64,000 nucleotides of DNA from Cyrtodaria siliqua (Eukaryota > Mollusca > Bivalvia > Adapedonta > Hiatellidae). Within the stretch, counting starts at the first letter, position 1; each line of letters opens with the position of its first letter. The stretch covers positions 124,001-188,000 of the forward strand of contig JAWPHD010002623.1 in NCBI GenBank assembly GCA_037043455.1. Reading direction: 5' to 3'. Both the position numbers and the translations under genes were made by a program. The notes under the pieces were generated by a model. It made no database searches. It was given only the letters and a program-made list of their open reading frames with translations, and was not told the origin of the DNA. Below, piece by piece: positions 1 through 12,807 of this stretch.

Positions 1-3000
1 GATATAATATAGAAATTATCTGTTTCTTCTTCATCCGCTTCATATTCATCCCAAGATTCCATAGATTCTTCCATGACGTCCCGAGACTGGCCTGAATCAC
101 TGTGATCCTCGTGGTCTGCCGACCTCATTGTGTCAACAGAAGATCTTGAAAACATGGAACTGGCAGAACTCCATCCTGTACCAACTGAATCCATTGAAAC
201 TTCCATTACATTGTGTTTTGGTTCAATTTGATATGACTCCAGGGAGTCAACTGATGTCTGCATGGCATCTTCTTGTTCATGGAGTGAATCAGTTTCAAAC
301 TTTTCTGGTGATGTCGAAATAATCTCTTGATTGAGTTCAAGCGAGTCAGCAGATTTATCCATGTTATCTTCCTCTTGCTCATGCAGAGAATCAGTATCAA
401 ACTTGTCCTTTTCAGGTTTAGAAACTCCCATTTTTTCTCCAAGAGAGTCAGAAGAGATTTTCATAGCACCATCACTGCTATGAGTGCTATCATGGAGAGA
501 GTCGACATCAAAGTCTGTACCAATTCTGGTTGCAGATTCTGATTTAAGTATGGCTGAGGTTATGGAAGTTGTCATATCTGACTGGTCACCATCTAGTGAA
601 TCAGTATCATCAGGCACATCTCCACGAGCTTTCTTTTTATTGTCACTCAGACTGTCTTCTTCAATTTCATCTCTTCCATCAATTGAATCTTTGTCTATAT
701 CCTCCTCCTTGGAACCCTTCTTCATAAATATTTCTCTAGTTGTAGCAAGAGATTCTGAATATGAAAGTTCAGGCTCACTATAGTATTGGTTTGGAAGCAG
801 ACAGCCAGATTCTAAGATTAACACAATCTTTTGTGCCTCCAGTTCAAGCTGTTCAGCTATCACTAAATCTTGTTCGATCCGTTCGAACTCATTCAGTGAA
901 GCTTGTGATGATGTAATTGAAGTTATTCGACTAAAACTTTCCATAGAGCTTCTTCTAGTTTCATCAGTGCAATCTCGCTCTAACTTCTCAAACTCTGAAA
1001 GTGAGGTAACAGAACCAGACACACTACTCTTACTACTACTACTACTTTTACCTATTTCTGGAGGTGATATCACAGCTGGTGAAAGAATTTTCTCTATGGA
1101 ACTATTAGAACTGCCTTGATTCAGTTCACGTTCAAGTCGTTCAAAATCTGCTAGAGATGATGATATGGAGACGTCATCCTTTTCTGAACTTTTACCTAGA
1201 AATTTCGATTCGTCAAGAGAACTACCAAGACTATCTTTTCCTGCATTTTCTAAGGATCCTGATGATCTTGATTGATTTATTTCATATTCAAGGTTTTCAA
1301 ACTCCAACAGGGATGATGATACAGATATGTCATCCTTTTCTCCACTCTTACTGAAAAACTTAAGGTTACTCATAGGACTTGGAGGGGGAATGTCTGGAGA
1401 ACTATAGTGCCTTGAATCAGAACCTGTACCAGTGCTCCCACTTTCAAGATCTTCCTTGTCTATAATTTCAAACCTATCTTCTTCAGAGAGCTCTGTTATT
1501 ACACTAAGGGCTTGTCTATCTATATATTCATATTTATCACTCCCACCTAAACTTTCACTATCTTCTTCCTGATCTTTCATCCATGGGAATGGTAGAATCC
1601 CCTTAACTTCATCTGTTTTCTCATAACCTTCTTGTTTATTCCAAGGATACATAGAAGTCGATTTTTCATCTTCAGATTCCAACTCCTCCTCTTCAACTTC
1701 TTTGCTTTGAAAAGTTTCTTTTGTTTTCTTTTCCTGAGCCCATGCCATCAACTCCTGCAGTGGATCTCTTGTTTCTTCTTTTTCATCTTCCTCCTCTGTA
1801 TGCGCACCACCCTGAATGTCAGAGTGAATTGATGATGTTAAAGAAGCAAAGTCAGCCAATCTATCTTCACCTTCTTCTTCTTCATCATCAGCTGCCACTA
1901 CTGTTGTAAAACTGTCTAAACTTGAAGAATCTCCTGCATCATCAAATTCTGAGCTTTTGGCATCAATGGCATTAGCTTGACTTGACTCATTGCTTTCCAT
2001 GCTGTCTAAACTATCAGTACGAGTTGCTTTCTTGAAAGTAGGAATAGGTATTGCAGAAGATACAGAATGCAACTTTTCAACAAAACATATTGATTTTACT
2101 TCAGTTTCTGCATCATAAAATATTTCTTTTGACTCAGAAGTTTTGCTTCTAATTACAGTTTCCTTATCAACTAATCGCTCTGATTTCAATTCTTGTTCAG
2201 GAGCAGATTTGATAACAAATTCAGTCTCTATTGGTTTTCCTTCCATAAAAACTGACTTTGAGTCAAACTTGGCTGAAAAAGTATCAGAATCAGAGCGTTT
2301 CCCTAAAAAATGAGTATGTTCCGTGGAATGAGAGCTTGAGGTGACAGTCATGACAGTTACTGTTGAACTTGTTCTTGATGCTGATGATTCAGTGCTTGAA
2401 GACTCGATGACTGTAGACTCAGAAGTAGAAACACTTTGACCACTGTCTATAAAATCATGCTGGACAGAACTTTGCTCTGAGGTTGTAGTAGTAACTGATG
2501 ATGTTACAGGTATTGCTCTTGGGGGTTCTTCTTGATCTGAATCCACCAAGTTTGAGTCAAGATGATCTATTGAAACAGGAGTTGATAACTGCTTTGAGTC
2601 AGTTTTTGTGAACTCATTTTCAATATCATCTAGGTCAGCTTCTTCTGGAACACAAACCTTTCCAGAATCAGTGTGGTCTTTTTGGGAAGGAAGTATCTTG
2701 GATTGTACAGATATAGATACTAAAGGTGTGAACTGTTCTTCAACTACTTGTAGGTCCTTTCTATCATTTTCTTCAGGAACAGTTACTTCATCTAAGAAAG
2801 TTTGGTCACTTTTTGTATGTGACGATTCAACTGATTCTGCTGCAACATCTCTGGCATAATATTCTGTATCAGACACAATGTCTTTAGCATCCACCTGCTC
2901 CTTGTCTTTCATGTCTACATTTTTGTCTTCTGCTGCTGGTTTAGTATATTCAAAGATATCATAATTATTAATTTCTTCATGCAAATGCTGTGTAAGGGTA

Positions 3001-6000
3001 ATTTCTGGTATTTCCTCAGATATTTGTTTAACCAGTATAATGGGGCTTGCACTGTCAACAGATAACAAATCAGTATTGTCATGCATTTTAACTGCATCTT
3101 CTTTTTGTTTACTCTCATCTGCCATCTTAGTCTCAAGTAGTTCCGCTTCCTCTTCATGATCGTCAGGAAATTCTGATGGTTCATCATAGGGTAAATCATC
3201 TGCAAAGTCAGTTATGTCACCACCATTTTCTGATAAAGGACTTTGCACTAGTGCAACATCATCTTCAATATCTAGGGCTGCTTTGTATTTAGATTTGACT
3301 TTAACTTCTTCAAGAACATTTTCAACAAATTCACTTGCTGTTCTTTGTAATATCTCATCTTTTGGACTTCCATTTTCACACTCGAAATCAAAATCTTCCT
3401 CGGCTTCTTGCTCATCTTTGCTGCCTGCTTCAGGTGTAGGTGATAAGGGTCGGTCAACATCATAAATGTCAGCTTTTAGTTCAAAGTCAGCTTGCTCTTC
3501 AGCACTTCCCAAGGCCTCTCTTTCTTCACCTTCTGTATCTTCCAGCTTATTGTCAATCTCATAATCAGACACCTCTCTCAATTTCATCAGTTCCTCATCT
3601 AATTCCTCTTCATCTAAGAACTGATCAGGTGTTAACCTTTCCACACTGACTTCCACATCTTGAAAGTCCTCAGTCTCACACTGAAGAAAAGTTGTCAGAT
3701 CCACTTCTAATGCTCTTTTACCGGGATAAATATTATCTTTATTTGTTTTATAGTTTTCTCCTGCCCCCTCTTCTAAAGGGAAATACTGTATATCTAAAGG
3801 GGCTATCTGTATGTCTAAAGGGATTGTTGGCATGTCTAAAGAGGGAGTCTGTGCATCTAAAGGGAAACTTTCTGCCAATGTTTCTCCTTCTATTGTATCT
3901 CTACTCTCAACTGTCTCGGGAGACTCAGGTATATCTTGTATTGACTCTGATGGTCTCTCACTCAGGTCTTCTTCTGTACGATCCACACCTACAATCTGAC
4001 CAAGAACTTCTCGACTAGAAACCTGCTCTGATGTATCATCATGCAAGGAGGTAGATGTGTAGGCAGAAACATTTAAGGAATCACATTCAAAATGTGAGGC
4101 AGTCATTGATGCAGCTTCATCCGAAGGCATATCTAAACCATACAAAGTACCATCAGATACTATTAACAGATCTTGGCCACTTTGGACTGGTAAATCTTCC
4201 ATTATACTCTCAGTTAGGTAGCCAGTTTGTCCAGTCATGCCAACAGAGCCTGTCATTTGATCTTCTGTCACAGCTGTCTGTGAGCCTGACTGCTGTATTG
4301 AAGCCTGAAATGTACTTTGAGATACAATGACGAATTGTTCTGATGTTTCTTGGTGTTCGTCTTGAGGTTGTTCTTGTTGTTCAGTTTCGTCTTCTTGCTG
4401 TTGTTGTTCTAGCTGTTCGGTCTCGTCTTCTTGCTGTTCTTCTGTCGGTGGTTGGTAACTTGGACCACTGAAGTCCAAATCTATTTCAGGATTAAACTCT
4501 ACCTCAGTGGGACCGTTTGGTATTCTAATATCTTCTGGTGACTGAACATGTGATGGAAGTACTGAAGATAGAATATCTGGAACTTGTGAAATAATTTCTG
4601 AGAAATGAATTTCAAATGGAGATTCCAATTCTTTCTCAGATGGTTCACTACTGACAGGCGAAGAGTGTTCAAATGATGAATCATTTGTTGACTTGTCTGG
4701 GCTGAGTAGGTCTGGCATTGGAGGTGCTGATGGAATCACAACTGAATGAAATATTGGCGGAACATCAACAACATCAGATATATTGACTTCAGCGTAGCTA
4801 CTGGTGGAAGCCTGTGAAGTTGCTGAAAGGGCCATCATAGCTTCAAACTCCCTTTGCTTGTCAGCGTACTGTTCATACCCGTCTAACTCACTTGGGGACA
4901 TTATTTCAAATGGAGATAAGTCTTCATCTTGATTATCGGTATCAACTGATGATTTACTTTGAGTTGATGTTCTGGTTAGCAGACGAAGATGTAAATTTTG
5001 TTTTTCAATGCTGTCAACTGATTGCAGCTGTTGCATCTTCATTGCTACACCTTCAAGATCTGTTGTGGTTTGGTCCTCCTTTAAGAAGGGTTCAAATGGT
5101 GATGGTGCTGGAGGAGAAGGAAAAGTTCCAGTTCCTGTTGATGCTGACCTTACCAACATATCGGGTGATTCTGAGTCTCTTGGAAGGAGCTCTATGTCAC
5201 CTTCAGTTGGGGTTTCATTGTCTCCAGCAGTTACAACCGTATCATTTGTGCCACTTGTTAAATCAGCTTCAAACACATCATCCTCTGGACTTGAAAGAAT
5301 TGATTTAGATGTTGCTGCTACTGGTAGGAATTGTTTTTCCACTGTATCTGGCGAAAGATCATAAGAGGTCACCACATGTGAAACTCTGCCAGAATCTAAG
5401 TCATATGAGGCTGCCAAAAGAGTAGGTTCAACCTCAGATGATGAAGTTGAAGTTTTGACTAATTCTTCACTAGATACAGAGCACAAGTTATGCAGATCTG
5501 TCTGAAATGTAACCTTTTTGTCATTTTTGGTATCTCCTGCTTCACCCAGGTTGTCATCTCCAGTTTCCCCACCTGAAGTCTCCTCAATTGGAGAAAGCCT
5601 TTCATCTTCAGCTGTATCTCTATCTGTTCCAGATGATTCATAAACCTCATTCTCATCTAAACTCTTGTCGCATGAATGGACTATCACTGGGAACTTTCTT
5701 GATAACATCAAATCAAATTCGTCCTGACATTCATTTTGGTAAGTAGTGTGCTCTTCTCTCTCAATTGAAGGTGATATTGATCTGTCCATTTCATCAAATG
5801 ATTCTTTCAGCAACTCCTCTTGTGCTAATCTTGATTCTCTACTAACCACGCAAAGTGGCTGTGATTCTGTGGTCTGGGACATTGTATTGACCATTTCTAC
5901 ATTGTAATTTTCATCGTCATCATACTCTTCTTCCTCAACCTCTACGTCTTCACCCTCATATTGATCTCTTATTGACTGTGCAACAGAAGTGTATGAGACT

Positions 6001-8431
6001 GTGTCAGCACTGGTGATTTTAACTTTTGTAGTGGGAACTACATCAGGTTCTGATTGTGCGTAGCTTTCCATTTCCTCCATCTCTTTCCTTCGAGTGATTT
6101 CATTTTGAATTCTGGATTCAATGATTGTGGCTATAACAGCCTGTTGATAGGCTTCTGTAATCTTCTCATGTGGTTCTGCCTTTTCTGTTTCTTTAAAAGA
6201 ACTACTTTCTAATACTTTAAAGGAATCATCACCTCCTAACTTTTTCCATTCCTCACTTAATTTCAGGTCATAAGAATTCACAGTCTTTTCCTCTGCATAT
6301 TCAACATTGATGACATCATGGTCTTCTGATAATGAAAATCTTACTCTTTGTATCTTCTTTTTGGTTGTAGGAGATGGTTCATCTGATGATGTGCTTTGTT
6401 TCTGTTTGTCTTGTTCTGATACATCATGTTTGAAGGACAATTCAGCATCTTTACTAGTATCACGTCTATAGAAAACACCCATATCTAGCGATTTAGTGGT
6501 CATTTTCTTATCCACCTCTTGTTCAATGTAAGGGTCTGTGAACTGTCTCCTAAACTGATGTTGTATTTCCCATGGAACAAATGCTCCTGTGACTTGATCA
6601 AACACATCATTGATTGGACTACTTGAAGAGGAGGAGTCACCACCATACATTTCTTCTAGCATTTCTTCAGGCGGAATTTCTGGACCTACAGCTCCTTCCA
6701 GAGCAAGTTCATCATCTGGAGCATCATCTCCAATTATATGTTCATGTGCTATAAAATCTTCTCCTTCATCTTTAGGTATATCTTCAACCCCTGATGGTGT
6801 CGCTACATAAGGATCCTTTCTTGCGTCATAGTCTGCACCGGATAGTGAGAGAGTCCTGTCATCCTCTTTAGGTAAAAGGTCACTATCCAGCATTTCTTGC
6901 CTAATTTCTTCAGCAAAGTCAAAACGTGTTAAATATTTTTCTTCAAGGTCTTCAGGAGAGATGTCGATGTGTTTGGCAAACTCTGAATTAGGATCAAGGT
7001 ATGTTTTTGAATAATCTGCTTCAGCATTTTCAGATGCAATTGCTTTTGCTTTAACAATCTCCTCTTCAGAAAAAGCCATATTATCAAAAGCCAATACTTC
7101 CAATTGTTCAGATCTCTCAGATGTTTCATCTTCTGAGTCTTCTTCGCTTGAAGTTTCTTCAAATAGACCACTATCTCTCTGCTGTTTTTTCTTGCTTGTG
7201 TCCACTTTTGTCTTACTGTCACTCATTTCTTTTGCTGTATCACTATTTATATCAAAAGATGCACCTTCTTTCTTTTTTTCTATGGACTTAAATTCCTGTC
7301 TTTCTGTAAATTGTTCTTCCCTTTGGCCATGCCTTTCTTGTGATGACCCTATTACTGGCATTTCATCTGGTCGGTTAGCATTAACATCGAACAGTACTTC
7401 CAAGATCTCTTCCTTTTTAGAAATATTAACTTCGGTGTTTCCTTCCTCTTTGGATGATTCTTCGACTAAATGTTTTTGTTCTTCTGTTTCAATTTCAGAA
7501 CCATCAATAATTCTCTCTGCACTTCCTTGCACTTCAATTTGTCTTTCAGATTTCAATTTAGTTTCATCACTGGTATGTTTATTCTCATCCGTAACAATAT
7601 TTAAAGTTGTCTGGAGAGTTTCTTTTTTAGAAGAGACTGTATCGACAAGTTTTTCTGTTATTTTACCAGGTTCTGTTTCTGTCACAAATGGATAAACTGT
7701 TTCTGTCATATCTTCCTTTTTTGTAAGTGACTTAGTTAGTGTTTCTTCAGTTTTAACATTTGAGTCCTTATCAATAGTTGCAACCAAATCTTTTCTTTCC
7801 TTTCTGATTTCAGATCCATCATCTCTCATTTCTATATCTTCTGTAATGGTTTCACTAGTGGAAAGCTTTAGCTCATCTTGAGACTTGGTTTTTTTTGAGA
7901 ACTTTTCCACGTCTTCAGTAGAAAACTTTTTCTCCTCCATGACAATTCTTGCAGGCTCACCATCAACTTCCTCTTTTGAGATAAGACTTTCTTCAACTGA
8001 AGTTGAGGTAGTAGTAGTTCGTTCTTCTCTGTGTGATTCTTTTGATACTATTTTCTCTACTTGTTTGAAATTACCTGTTTTGCTTTCATCATCAAAGAGA
8101 GAATCATCTGATTCTTCGACTGTTTCAGAGAGCTTCATGTGAGCTTTAACCATCTGACTTTCGTCCAATTCAAACAGAAAATCTGAGGGAGATCTTCCAA
8201 CAGAAACAGACATGTTTTCCAATTTCAAATTCTCTTGAATTGGTGATATATCAGTTGGTTCTTTAGTACCGGAGACAGATTCAGTGGGAGAGTCGGTAAT
8301 CGAAAATGTTTGATCCTCCGTTTGATCTTTTACATCTAGTTCAAATGTTTGTTTCAAAGCAGGAGTGTGCTTAGTAAAGTGAAAGAACTCTTCCTCAACA
8401 TCAGTTCCTGCTGTTTTATCCTTAATAGTGG
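1..8431 (-). CDS. Giant tail exon of a probable ankyrin (partial, runs off left edge)
   Basis: This exon is open in one minus-strand frame from an acceptor (...AACATGCAG) at 8432 to the window edge, over 2,800 codons. I translated long stretches in this frame and met no stop. It begins with two bases (CC) of a split codon, phase 1, like the other exons. Visible along it: SPSDFLFELDE near residue 80; GADYDARKDPYVATPSG near 540; PEIPPEEMLEEMYGGD and a Ser run near 590; SPFEIMSPSELDGYEQYA near 1180; a Gln/Glu tract near 1340; PLD(I/M)Q-type repeats near 1530; a Ser/Thr-rich stretch near 2000; LADFASLTSSIHSD near 2190; four SLxEFExLExEL motifs near 2370-2520; TDSLHEQE-type repeats close to the edge. 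The protein is strongly acidic and probably disordered. Function is inferred only from the gene: an axonal or cytoskeletal spacer of a giant ankyrin. The stop codon and 3' UTR are not in the window. Futsch/MAP1-like disordered proteins are an alternative. Confidence 0.88.
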
Positions 8432-8944
8432 CTGCATGTTAAAAAACCCAAGCAATTTAAAGTATTAGTACCCTATATGCATTCAATTTTTATACATGTT
8501 TTTATTATATTAGTTATAAAGCAGATTTAATACAATTTACAATGACCATGCCTTACTGTGTTAACCATTTCTACAAGCTATTTGACCAGACTCATTTACA
8601 AATCCTTTTACAGAAAATAGGGATTGACTTCAGAAGCTGATCAAATTTAAAATCAGATTAAATATCATGCAAGCATTGTCAATTTTCATGAAAAGTTAAT
8701 ATTTCAAGCTAAAGCATTATAAAACAAAATGACTGAAGTTTAAGCAAGACATGGTCAAATTCATGTCAGAATACTGTATTTATTCTAAGAACCCATAGAG
8801 ATTTCTGTTTATTTTACCAATGATGTACAGTACTTAAAGTTTGCATCTTGACAGAATTCAAATGCAAATGGAATGTTTCCTGAAACAGGTGTATTGTTTA
8901 GTTTCATAACAATTTGTTCTGCTTTTTCAAGAATGTGTCCTGTC
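8432..8944. other. Intron, unique AT-rich part
   Basis: This is the 3' part of the intron preceding the left-edge giant exon. I see no further exon and no repeat here. The minisatellite begins at its right edge. Confidence 0.6.
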
Positions 8945-11395
8945 CTATGCAGGAAGTCTGAAGACTGAGTCAAATAGTCCCTATGCAGGAAACCTGAAGA
9001 CTGTGTCAAATAGTCCCTATGCAGGAGGCCTGAAGACTTTGTCAAATAGTCCCTATGCAGGAGGCCTGAAGACTTTGTCAAATAGTCCCTATGCAGGAAG
9101 CCTGAAGACTGTGTCAAATAGTGTCTATGCAGAAAGTCTAAAGACGGTGTCAAATAGTGCCTATGCAGGAGGCCTGAAGACTTTAGTCAAATAGACCCTA
9201 TGCAGGAAGTTTGAAAACTGTATCAAACAGTATCTAGCAGGAAGCCTGAAGACTGTGTCAAATAGTGTCTATGCAGGAAGCCTGAAGACTGTGTCAAATA
9301 GTGTCTACGCAGGAAGCCTGAAGACTGTGTCAAATAGTGTCTATGCAGAAAGTCTAAAGATGGTGTCAAATAGTGCCTATGCAGGAAGTTTGAAGACTGT
9401 GTCAAACAGTATCTAGCAGGAAGCATGAAAACTTCGTCAAATAGTGCCTATGCAGGAAACCTGAAGACTGTGTCAAATAGTGTCTATGCAGAAAGTCTAA
9501 AGACGGTGTCGAATAGTCCCTATGCAGGAGGCCTGAAGACTTTGTCAAATAGTCCCTATGCAGGAAGCCTGAAGACTGTGTCAAATAGTGTCTATGCAGA
9601 AAGTCTAAAGAAGGTGTCAAATAGTGCCTATGCAGGAGGCCTGAAGACTTTAGTCAAATAGACCCTATGCAGGAAGTTTGAAAACTGTATCAAACAGTAT
9701 ATAGCAGGAAGCCTGAAGACTGTGTCAAATAGCGTCTATGCAGAAAGTCTAAAGACGGTGTCAAATAGTGCCTATGCAGGAAGTTTGAAGACTGTGTCAA
9801 ATAGTATCTAGCAGGAAGCCTGAAGACTGTGTCAACAAATAGTGTCTATGCAGGAAGTCTGAAGACTGTGTCAACAGATAGTGTCTATGCAGAAAGTCTA
9901 AAGACTGTGTCAAATAGTGTCTATGCAGGAAGTTTGAAAACTGTATCAACAGTATCTAGCAGGAAGTCTAAAGACTGTGTCAAATAGTGTCTATGCAGTA
10001 AGTCTAAAGACTGTGTCAAATAGTGTCTATGCAGTAAGTTTGAAGACTGTGTCAAATAGTCCCTATGCAGGAAACCTGAAGACTGTGTCAAATAGTCCTT
10101 ATGCAGGAGGCCTGAAGACTTTAGTCAAATAGACCCTATGCAGGAAGTTTGAAAACTGTATCAAACAGTATCTAGCAGGAAGCCTGAAAACTGTGTCAAA
10201 TAGAGTCTATGCAGGAAGCCTGAAAACTGTGTCAAATAGCGTCTATGCAAAAAGTCTAAAGACGGTGTCAAATAGTGCCTATGCAGGAAGTTTGAAGACT
10301 GTGTCAAATAGTATCTAGCAGGAAGCCTGAAGACTGTGTCAACAAATAGTGTCTATGCAGGAAGTCTGAAGACTGTGTCAACAAATAGTGTCTATGCAGG
10401 AAGTCTAACGACTGTGTCAAATAGTGTCTTTGCAGGAAGTTTGAAAACTGTATCAACAGTATCTAGCAGGAAGTCTAAAGACTGTGTCAAATAGTGTCTA
10501 TGCAGTAAGTCTAAAGACTGTGTCAAATAGTGTCTATGCAGTAAGTTTGAAGACTGTGTCAAATAGTTCCTATGCAGGAAAGCTGAAGACTGTGTCAAAT
10601 AGTCCCTATGCAGGAGGCCTGAAGACTTTGTCAAATAGACCCTATGCAGGAAATTTGAAAACTGTATCAACAGTATCTAGCAGGAAGCCTGAAGACTGTG
10701 TCAAATAGTGTCTATGCAGAAAGTTTGAAGACTGTGTCAAATAGTGTCTATGCAGGAAGTTTGAAGACTGTCAAATAGTGTCTATGCAGTAAGTCTAAAG
10801 ACTGTGTCAACAAATAGTGTCTATGTAGGAAGTTTGAAGACTGTGTCAAAAAGTGTCTATGCAGGAAGTCTAAAGACTGTGTCAAATAGTGTCTATGCAG
10901 GAACTTTGAAAACTGAATCAAACAGTATCTATGCAGGTTGTATAAGACTGTGTCAAATAGTGTCTATGCAGTAAGTCTAACGACTGCGTCAACTAGTGTC
11001 TATGCAGTAAGTCTAAAGACTGTGTCAAACAGTATCTATGTAGGAAGCCTGAAGACTTCGTCAAATAGTGTCTATGCAGTAAGTCTAAAGACTGTGTCAA
11101 ATAGTGTCTATGCAGGAAGTCTAAAGACTGTGTCAAATAGTGTCTATGCAGGAAGTCTAAAGACTGTGTCAAATAGTGCCTATGCAGGAAGCCTGAAGAC
11201 TGCATCAAATAGTGTCTATGCAGAAAGTCTAAATACTGTGTCAAATAGTGTCTATGCAGGAAGTTTGAAAACTGAATCAAACAGTATCTATGCAGAAAGT
11301 ATAAAGACTGTGTTAAATAGTGTCTATGCAAGAAGTCTAAAGACTGTGTCAAACATTATCTATGCAGGAAGTTTGAAGACAAATAGTCTCTAGTC
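8945..11395. repeat. 36-bp minisatellite with higher-order structure
   Basis: About 65 diverged copies of a 36-bp unit that reads, on the plus strand, close to AATAGTGTCTATGCAGGAAG followed by a TCTGAAGACTGTGTCA-type half. Truncated units (with TATCTAGCAGG) recur at intervals. Blocks of several units are themselves repeated: 9055-9240 resembles 9530-9710, and 9780-9900 resembles 10290-10400, giving a higher-order offset of roughly 470-510 bp. Because 36 is divisible by three, long ORFs appear on both strands (SNSVYAGSLKTV on plus, LTQSLDFLHRHY on minus). These follow from the unit and are not evidence of a gene. The array lies wholly inside an intron. Confidence 0.95.
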
Positions 11396-12345
11396 TTAAT
11401 GCAGGACGTTTAAAGAGTGTTTCAAATAATCCCTATGCAGGAAGTTTAAAGAGTGTTTCAAAGTAATAGTCCCTATGCAGGAAGTTTAAAGAGTGTTTCA
11501 AAGTAATAGTCCCTATGCAGGAAGTTTAAAGAGTGTTTCAAAGTAATAGTCCCTATGCAGGAAGTTTAAAGAGTGTTTCAAAGTAATAGTCCCTATGCAG
11601 GAAGTTTAAAGAGTGTTTCAAAGTAATAGTCCCTATGCAGGAAGTTTAAAGAGTGTTTCAAAGTAATAGTCCCTATGCAGGAAGTTTAAAGAGTGTTTCA
11701 AAGTAATAGTCCCTATGCAGGAAGTTTAAAGAGTGTTTCAAAGTAATAGTCCCTATGCAGGAAGTTTAAAGAGTGTTTCAAAGTAATAGTCCCTATGCAG
11801 GAAGTTTAAAGAGTGTTTCAAAGTAATAGTCCCTATGCAGGAAGTTTAAAGAGTGTTTCAAAGTAATAGTCCCTATGCAGGAAGTTTAAAGAGTGTTTCA
11901 AAGTAATAGTCCCTATGCAGGAAGTTTAAAGAGTGTTTCAAAGTAATAGTCCCTATGCAGGAAGTTTAAAGAGTGTTTCAAAGTAATAGTCCCTATGCAG
12001 GAAGTTTAAAGAGTGTTTCAAAGTAATAGTCCCTATGCAGGAAGTTTAAAGAGTGTTTCAAAGTAATAGTCCCTATGCAGGAAGTTTAAAGAGTGTTTCA
12101 AAGTAATAGTCCCTATGCAGGAAGTTTAAAGAGTGTTTCAAAGTAATAGTCCCTATGCAGGAAGTTTAAAGAGTGTTTCAAAGTAATAGTCCCTATGCAG
12201 GAAGTTTAAAGAGTGTTTCAAAGACATAGTCCCTATGCAGGAAGTTTAAAGTGTTTCAAAGTAATAGTCCCTATGCAGGAAGTTTAAAGTGTTTCAAAGT
12301 AATAGTCCCTATGCAGGAAGTTTTAAGACTGTTTCAAGTAGAGTC
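11396..12345. repeat. 40-bp near-identical minisatellite array
   Basis: This continues directly from the 36-bp array but with a 40-bp unit, AGTAATAGTCCCTATGCAGG then AAGTTTAAAGAGTGTTTCAA. Around 20 copies between about 11461 and 12235 are identical or nearly so. The first unit and the last three or four are degenerate, two of them shortened by loss of GA. The unit shares the CTATGCAGGAAGT core with the older 36-bp units, so it derives from them by insertion of about 4 bp and recent expansion. Forty is not a multiple of three, and stops appear in all frames. Confidence 0.97.
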
Positions 12346-12613
12346 TACGCAGGAAGTTCTGTGTAACAGATACTAACCATCAAAATCCAGAACTTTGTTC
12401 AAGAAATTCTTAGAATAAATACAATGTACTTAATATCATTAATTAATAACAAAAAGCAGAATAAAGCATTAATTACAATGAATTTAAAATTTCAACTGAA
12501 TTTTGAAATTAATTAGGCAACGATACATTGCAATTAAACTAGTTTTGTTATAACTTGCCTCATGCAAATAAAACCGTTTTTTTTTTTATTGTGTTCAATG
12601 TGAAAAATATCTG

Positions 12614-12807
12614 TAACCCTTAACCCGCTAAGCACGACTATAATAGCCTCTGCGTCCATTGTAAACCCAGATCAGCCTGCGAGTAACTTACAATGTCCAG
12701 CTGCTGATCAGTCATTTCCCCCAAAACAGCCCTTTGTCACATAAATGGAATGGTCTTAATTCAAAGAAAGAACAGTCCGTTGTATATATGTAGCGGGTTA
12801 AGGGTTA
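12614..12807 (+). mobile_element. Small inverted-repeat element (family A), copy 1
   Basis: Begins TAACCCTTAACCCGCTA and ends TAGCGGGTTAAGGGTTA, a 17-bp perfect terminal inverted repeat around about 160 bp of non-coding sequence (AAACCCAGATCAGC..., GTCACATAAATGGAATGG...). Three more copies lie at 28041, 32947 and 34864. The short length, terminal inverted repeats and lack of ORF fit a MITE-type non-autonomous DNA transposon. TTAA is present at both outer edges of the copies at 32947 and 34864. Confidence 0.85.

Noticed and set aside
8809..11393. Long ORFs on both strands (SNSVYAGSLKT and LTQSLDFLHRHY repeats)
   Set aside because: They result from a 36-bp tandem unit without stops. Frames open on both strands and break at truncated units; there are no splice sites or other coding evidence.
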